Shown: piece after piece, positions 33,930-38,513 of the stretch
Layout: each line of letters opens with the position of its first letter
Position numbering within the stretch: the stretch's first letter is position 1
NCBI GenBank assembly: GCA_024275455.1
Contig: JAJRZB010000104.1
Coordinates: 1 to 38,513 of the forward strand
Origin: Bacteroidota bacterium
GTDB taxonomy: Bacteria; Bacteroidota; Ignavibacteria; Ignavibacteriales; Melioribacteraceae
Reading direction: 5' to 3'
Length of the DNA: 38,513 nt
Notes under the pieces: generated by a model
Database searches by the model: none
Seen by the model: only the letters and a program-made list of their open reading frames with translations
What the model was told of the DNA's origin: nothing
Position numbers and translations under genes: made by a program

Positions 33930-35096
33930 CTATATTATTTGAGAAATTAGTTCATCACAAATTAAATAACCTTTCTTTGTACATTTCAAAATGTTATTTT
34001 TTTGCGAAATATAACTTTCATCTATAAAGCTATTTATAATTTCTTTTTTTTCAAAGTACCAATTTTTATTATACTTGTTAACCAAGTTCAAATCTATTCC
34101 TTTACTTCTAAGACCAAGCATAATAATTTCATTTAATATTTGGTAACTATTTAGAGTCTCATATCCTCTAACTGCGGTATTATTTTGATGTATTTCACCT
34201 GCATATTTTTTTAAACTTGAAAAATTCCACCACCTTTTTCCTTCTACAAAAGAATGAGCCGCCGTTCCAAAACCGAGATAATCTTTGTGTTCCCAATAGT
34301 ATAGATTATGCTTACACTCATAACCCTCTTTTGCAAAATTTGATACTTCATATTGAAGAAAGTTATTATCAGTTAAAAATTCCATAGTAAATTTGTAAAG
34401 ATCCGCATCGTGATTTTCACTTGTCATTTTAACTTTGCCATCCAAAACCAATTTATTTAGAATGGTACCTCTTTCTAAAATAAGACTGTAAGCAGAGATA
34501 TGCTTAACAGGTAACTGAATCGCTTGTTTTAAATTGTCTTCCCAGATTTGTTTTGATTGTTTCGGCAAACTAAAAATTAAATCGATGCTGATATTATTAA
34601 ACCCTGCTTTTTCTGCATTATTTATTGTATCAATTGCTGTTTGTCTGTCATGAATCCTTGTTAGAAATCTTAATTCTTTTTCATCAAACGATTGAACCCC
34701 GATACTTATTCTGTTTATTCCGGCTTCCTTGAAATTTTTAAATTTTTCTTTTGTTACCGTTCCGGGATTTGTTTCGAGAGTAGTTTCCACATCATCCGCA
34801 ACTGTAAAATTTTTCTTAATCGTGTTAATTATATCTTAAATATAGTTGGGATGCATAAAAGAGGGAGTGCCACCACCAAAAAATATGGTGTTTATAATTC
34901 TACCTTCACTATAATTTTGAGCATAATGAGCAATTTCAATCTTTAGAGTTTTTAAATATTGACCGATGTTATCATAACTGATAAGTGAATAAAAATCACA
35001 GTAAATACATTTGTGATCACAGAAAGGGATGTGGATGTATATTGCAGTTTTTTTGAGATTCATTGAACAGTAATTTTTACTGCTCAATTTAAACAT
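33930..35096 (-). CDS. hemW: Radical SAM heme chaperone HemW-like, interrupted by one in-frame TAA at 34836-34838
   Basis: AIYIHIPFCDHKCIYCDFYS with CxxxCxxC, FFGGGTPSFMHPNYI then TAA then DIINTIKKNFTVADDVETTLETNPGTVTKEKFKNFKEAGINRISIGVQSF in the same frame; total about 388 codons. Confidence 0.9.
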
Positions 35097-35110
35097 CTTT
35101 GAAGGAAATA

Positions 35111-35203
35111 AAAAAAGGCTGATTCAAAAGTTATTTTACAGAAAAATCTGCTAATATATAATATATAAATCTTACTTAATCAGTAATTTCTTTTGAACCA
35201 GCC
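35111..35203 (-). terminator. Large-loop inverted repeat followed by a T-tract on the minus strand; possible terminator or palindromic element
   Basis: GGCTGATTCAAAAG (35117-35130) pairs 13/14 with CTTTTGAACCAGCC (35190-35203); minus strand continues with TTTTTT. Confidence 0.45.
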
Positions 35204-35229
35204 AATTTGATTTTAATTAATTTTTACAC

Positions 35230-35778
35230 TTATAATTCTACATCAGCTTCTATAACTAATTCTACTCTTCCCGTAAGTTGAAAAGGTGTTGAGTCTGCAG
35301 TAATATTTGATATTGTTATACTTGCACTAAAACATTGATCATTTCCATTCTCTGTCACTGAAGATAAATAGTTATCAACAGCCTGTATCTCTGCTTAAGT
35401 TAATTCAAGAGTAAATGGAGTATCGATATTATCAGCTGCTTGCATGTTTGCCAATGTAACTGAAAACAGTTGATTTCCGAATTGATCTGATAAAGTAACA
35501 GTAATATCCGCCTGCAGACCCGGAGTAGCGCTTTCTGTCCAATAAGCAACTGAAACAAATGTAGCTTCTTTTAATCCATCTTGATTATCTCTCCATTTCT
35601 GATAATCGGACAAACAAAATTGGGAGGAACCGCTTAATGTTGTATTGGAACCGCTTGTTGAAAAGTTAACAACAATAGGTACATTTACAGGTAAATTATT
35701 CAATTCGTCACAACCGTTGAAAAGAAAAAGTGTTGCAAATAATGTTGCTGAAACAAAATATTTAATAATTCTATTCAT
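35230..35778 (-). CDS. Small predicted lipoprotein, interrupted by one in-frame TAA at 35395-35397
   Basis: Signal peptide with lipobox (TLFLFNGCDEL); strong RBS AAAGGAG; after TAA the same frame stays open: AEIQAVDNYLSSVTENGNDQCFSASITISNITADSTPFQLTGRVELVIEADVEL, stop at 35230. Confidence 0.7.
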
Positions 35779-35789
35779 TTTATTCTCCT

Positions 35790-36647
35790 TTAAAATTCAA
35801 AATTTATACCTCCGACAACAGCCATTTGAGAACCAATATTTACATCAGCATTAAAAACAAAAAATGCTAATCTTAAAGCTGCACCTAAGGTAAGTCTAAT
35901 ATTATTCTCTCCATCAAGTTTAACGCTTAATTCATTATTATCTAAAAGTTCTGCACCGGTACCTGTAAAGACATAGTCTATATCCATTTTGGTTTGTTCA
36001 TATTGTAAACCTCCGTAAAGAGTAACCAATCCGAAAGAACGGCCTGCATGAGCATTAAAAGCAAGATTTGTTGTAGAAATTGATAAATCGGGACTACCAA
36101 TGGAAAGTTTATTATACATAACTTGAACAGCAATATCTATAGGAATTAAGGGTATGTACTGACTAATGCTGTGTTTCAAAGCTACTCCGAGAAGATCAGC
36201 TTCTATATCTTCAACTTGAGTTTTTGGCAAAAACCTAACCATTACTTCAGTACCCATTGTACTAACAGCAACTTGCGGTATTGCCGCAGGAACGGATGTT
36301 TGATTTACCCAGGGCGGATATACAACAAATCCCATTGTTCCCGGAACTGCTGCTCCTTTATCACCAAAAAAAGTTGCCGATTCAACTCCCTCTTCAACTT
36401 GGAATGTTCTTTGAGATTCAGGAATAAAAATCATCATTCCTAGTATGCTAAATTTAAATCCGAAGATAGTTGAAACATCTGCAGAATAGTAACCGCCTGA
36501 ATTTAGAAATGTACCTGTCCAAGTAGCTAACGGTGTAGCATAGCCCTGCATATCCTCATCAACAATTTCGTTTAAGCGATCTTGAAATTGCGCAAAGATT
36601 TGAACTGATAACAATAGAAAAATTACAGGTAAAAGTAACTTTTTCAT
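35790..36647 (-). CDS. Exported/outer-membrane protein (DUF6588-like)
   Basis: 285 aa with signal peptide (MKKLLLPVIFLLLSVQIFAQ); QGYATPLATWTGTFLNSGGYYSA; RBS GGGAG. Confidence 0.65.
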   Translation of the reverse strand: MKKLLLPVIFLLLSVQIFAQFQDRLNEIVDEDMQGYATPLATWTGTFLNSGGYYSADVSTIFGFKFSILGMMIFIPESQRTFQVEEGVESATFFGDKGAAVPGTMGFVVYPPWVNQTSVPAAIPQVAVSTMGTEVMVRFLPKTQVEDIEADLLGVALKHSISQYIPLIPIDIAVQVMYNKLSIGSPDLSISTTNLAFNAHAGRSFGLVTLYGGLQYEQTKMDIDYVFTGTGAELLDNNELSVKLDGENNIRLTLGAALRLAFFVFNADVNIGSQMAVVGGINFEF

Positions 36648-36675
36648 TTATTACTCCCTTTTGATTTGTTGGTGC

Positions 36676-36891
36676 TTATAGTTGGTCAATTTTATACAAT
36701 AGAAAAATCAATTTAATGAACTCAGAATAAAACGCAACTAATAAATTATAACTATATTGGAATATTTTATAAAGCTTTGCATAACCTTTCGCAGATTGCC
36801 ATTCCCTGATCTTATCCACCGTTTTAATGGGTGGAGAATCTATTTCAACAAAAGAAGAATCCGGTTTAAAGTATGCCGGAATAACAGCCAT
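36676..36891 (-). CDS. Small hypothetical ORF
   Basis: 71 aa in the gap downstream of recN; no family recognised; no clear RBS. Confidence 0.25.
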   Translation of the reverse strand: MAVIPAYFKPDSSFVEIDSPPIKTVDKIREWQSAKGYAKLYKIFQYSYNLLVAFYSEFIKLIFLLYKIDQL

Positions 36892-36965
36892 TTTTTAGGT
36901 TATTCAAAATTTCCTATTTCAATTCCATATTATCGAATAAAAAAAAGAATAAATGAGTTCTATGT

Positions 36966-38513
36966 TTAATTATTCATTAATTGTTTAGCACTGGTTAGTG
37001 CTGCATCTGTAACTTCTTCTCCCGAAAGCAGTTTGGCAATCTCTTCTATTCGATTTTCATCTTCTAATTTTATAATGGAACTAACAACACGTTTATTACT
37101 TTTTAGTTTTTGTACCGAATAGTGATGATCTGCAAACGCAGCAATTTGAGGTAAATGCGTTATGGAAATTATTTGATGACTTTTTGATAAATCTTTTAGA
37201 ACTTTTCCTACTTTCTGGGCAATTCTGCCGCTAACCCCTGTATCTATTTCATCAAAAATAAGTAAAGGCAATTTTTCCGTTTTAGCCATAACACTTTTTA
37301 TGGAAAGCATAATTCTCGAGATTTCGCCGCCCGAAGCTGTTTTTGCAAGCGGTTTAAGGTCTTCTCCCAAATTAGTGGAAATATAAAATTCTACAACATC
37401 AATACCTTTGTTATTGATGCCGATCTTTTCATTGTTAATTAAAATATAATTTTCAGATAAAACATTTTTATCCAAATCAAATTTAACTTCAAAATTAGAA
37501 TCATTTATACCGAGAAACGAGAGCATTTTAACAATTTCTTTTTCAACAACTTTCGCTTGTTTTTTTCTCTTGTTGCTTAGCTCAAGCGCATATTTTTTTA
37601 TTTCTTCCCTGATTAAATCAGCTTGCTTTTTTAACTCTTCAATTTTTTCAGTAAAATTTTCAGAAATAGAAAGTTCCGTTTCAATTTTTTATTTGAACTC
37701 CAGAACTCTGTCTAAACTTCCCCCGTATTTCTTTTTAAGCAGATAGATTGCACCCACTCTTTCTCTTACTTCATCAATTCTTTTTGGATCAATTTCTAAT
37801 TTATCTTTGTAGTCTCTAAAAAAATCTCCAACATCTTTGGTAAACTCAAAAGCCGAATTTATCTCTTCCAATCTGCTTTTTACCGATTCATCAATTCTGC
37901 TGATTTCATCTATTTTATTTTTGAGTTCGGAAAGTAAATCATAAACCGAATGTTCATCTTCGTAAATTGAATTATAAATTTGGTTAGCAGTATCAAAAAG
38001 CTTTTCTGAATTTTCCAGAATATTTAACTCTTTTTCCAAGATATCATCTTCATTTTTTTGAGGTGATACGGCATTGATTTCTTTAAGCTGGAACTGGTTA
38101 AGCTCGGTTTTTTCCTTTATACTTTTTTCATTTTCCTGTAATGATTTGATTTCCGCAATAACATCCAAAAGTTCATCGCGTTTTTTCTGATATTTTTCCA
38201 GGTCTTTTTCAATTGAGCAAAATTCATCTAAAAAATCTATGTGGGTTTCTTCATGCAATAGTGATTGATGATCGTGCTGACCGTGTAAATCAATTAATAA
38301 ATTGCCAATCTGTTTAACCAAAGAAAGCTGAACGGGAGTATCATTTATAAAACATCTGTTTGTGCCTTTTAGAGAAATTTCTCTTCTGATTATAACTTCT
38401 TCATCATATTCAACATCAATGTTTTCGAGAAACTTAAGCACTTTTTTGTTTGTGCCTATATCAAATATTCCTTCGATTATAGATTTTTTAGAACCCTTTC
38501 TAACTGTTTCCGA
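36966..38513 (-). CDS. recN: DNA repair protein RecN (5' end beyond window), interrupted by one in-frame TAA at 37689-37691
   Basis: INDTPVQLSLVKQIGNLLIDLHGQHDHQSLL and TASGGEISRIMLSIKSVMAKTEKLPLLIFDEIDTGVSG; the frame is open to the window edge (SETVRKGSKKSIIEGIFDIGTNKK) and continues after TAA as KIETELSISENFTEKIEELKKQADLIREEIKKYALELSNKRKKQAKVVEKEIVKMLSFLG. Confidence 0.93.

Overview
This is a 38.5 kb AT-rich bacterial chromosomal window. Every supportable gene is on the minus strand. Gene content and order suggest the Bacteroidetes/Chlorobi/Ignavibacteria neighbourhood; this is inferred from protein flavour only, with no search run. The core is the conserved translation/transcription cluster rimP-nusA-infB-rbfA-truB-ribF-rpsO-pnp, followed by dus and rng. 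Also present are transaldolase, gcvT, comB, ftsK, lolA, a flippase-like membrane protein, uppP, a PPIase lipoprotein, holA, an ECF sigma with a putative anti-sigma, rpmE, rsmB, rodZ-like, ligA, a STAS protein, an SSS symporter, a MATE exporter, proC, a DAACS symporter, hemW, small envelope proteins and recN. I see no mobile element, CRISPR array, tRNA or rRNA, and no clear defence or biosynthetic system. The most striking signal is that many near-full-length, mostly housekeeping genes are broken in this sequence. Eight carry exactly one in-frame stop (seven TAA, one TGA, no TAG) with homology or coding potential continuing in the same frame: ligA, rodZ-like, flippase, ftsK, gcvT, hemW, a lipoprotein and recN. 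Three more (rng, pnp, ribF) carry an apparent 1-nt deletion in a homopolymer. Consensus error is the simplest explanation, but readthrough or recoding is testable. Other items are a terminator-like hairpin directly upstream of rimP (candidate attenuator of the nusA/infB operon), two repeat-like palindromic elements between the MATE gene and proC, and a 30-nt in-frame repeat in the infB N-terminal region.
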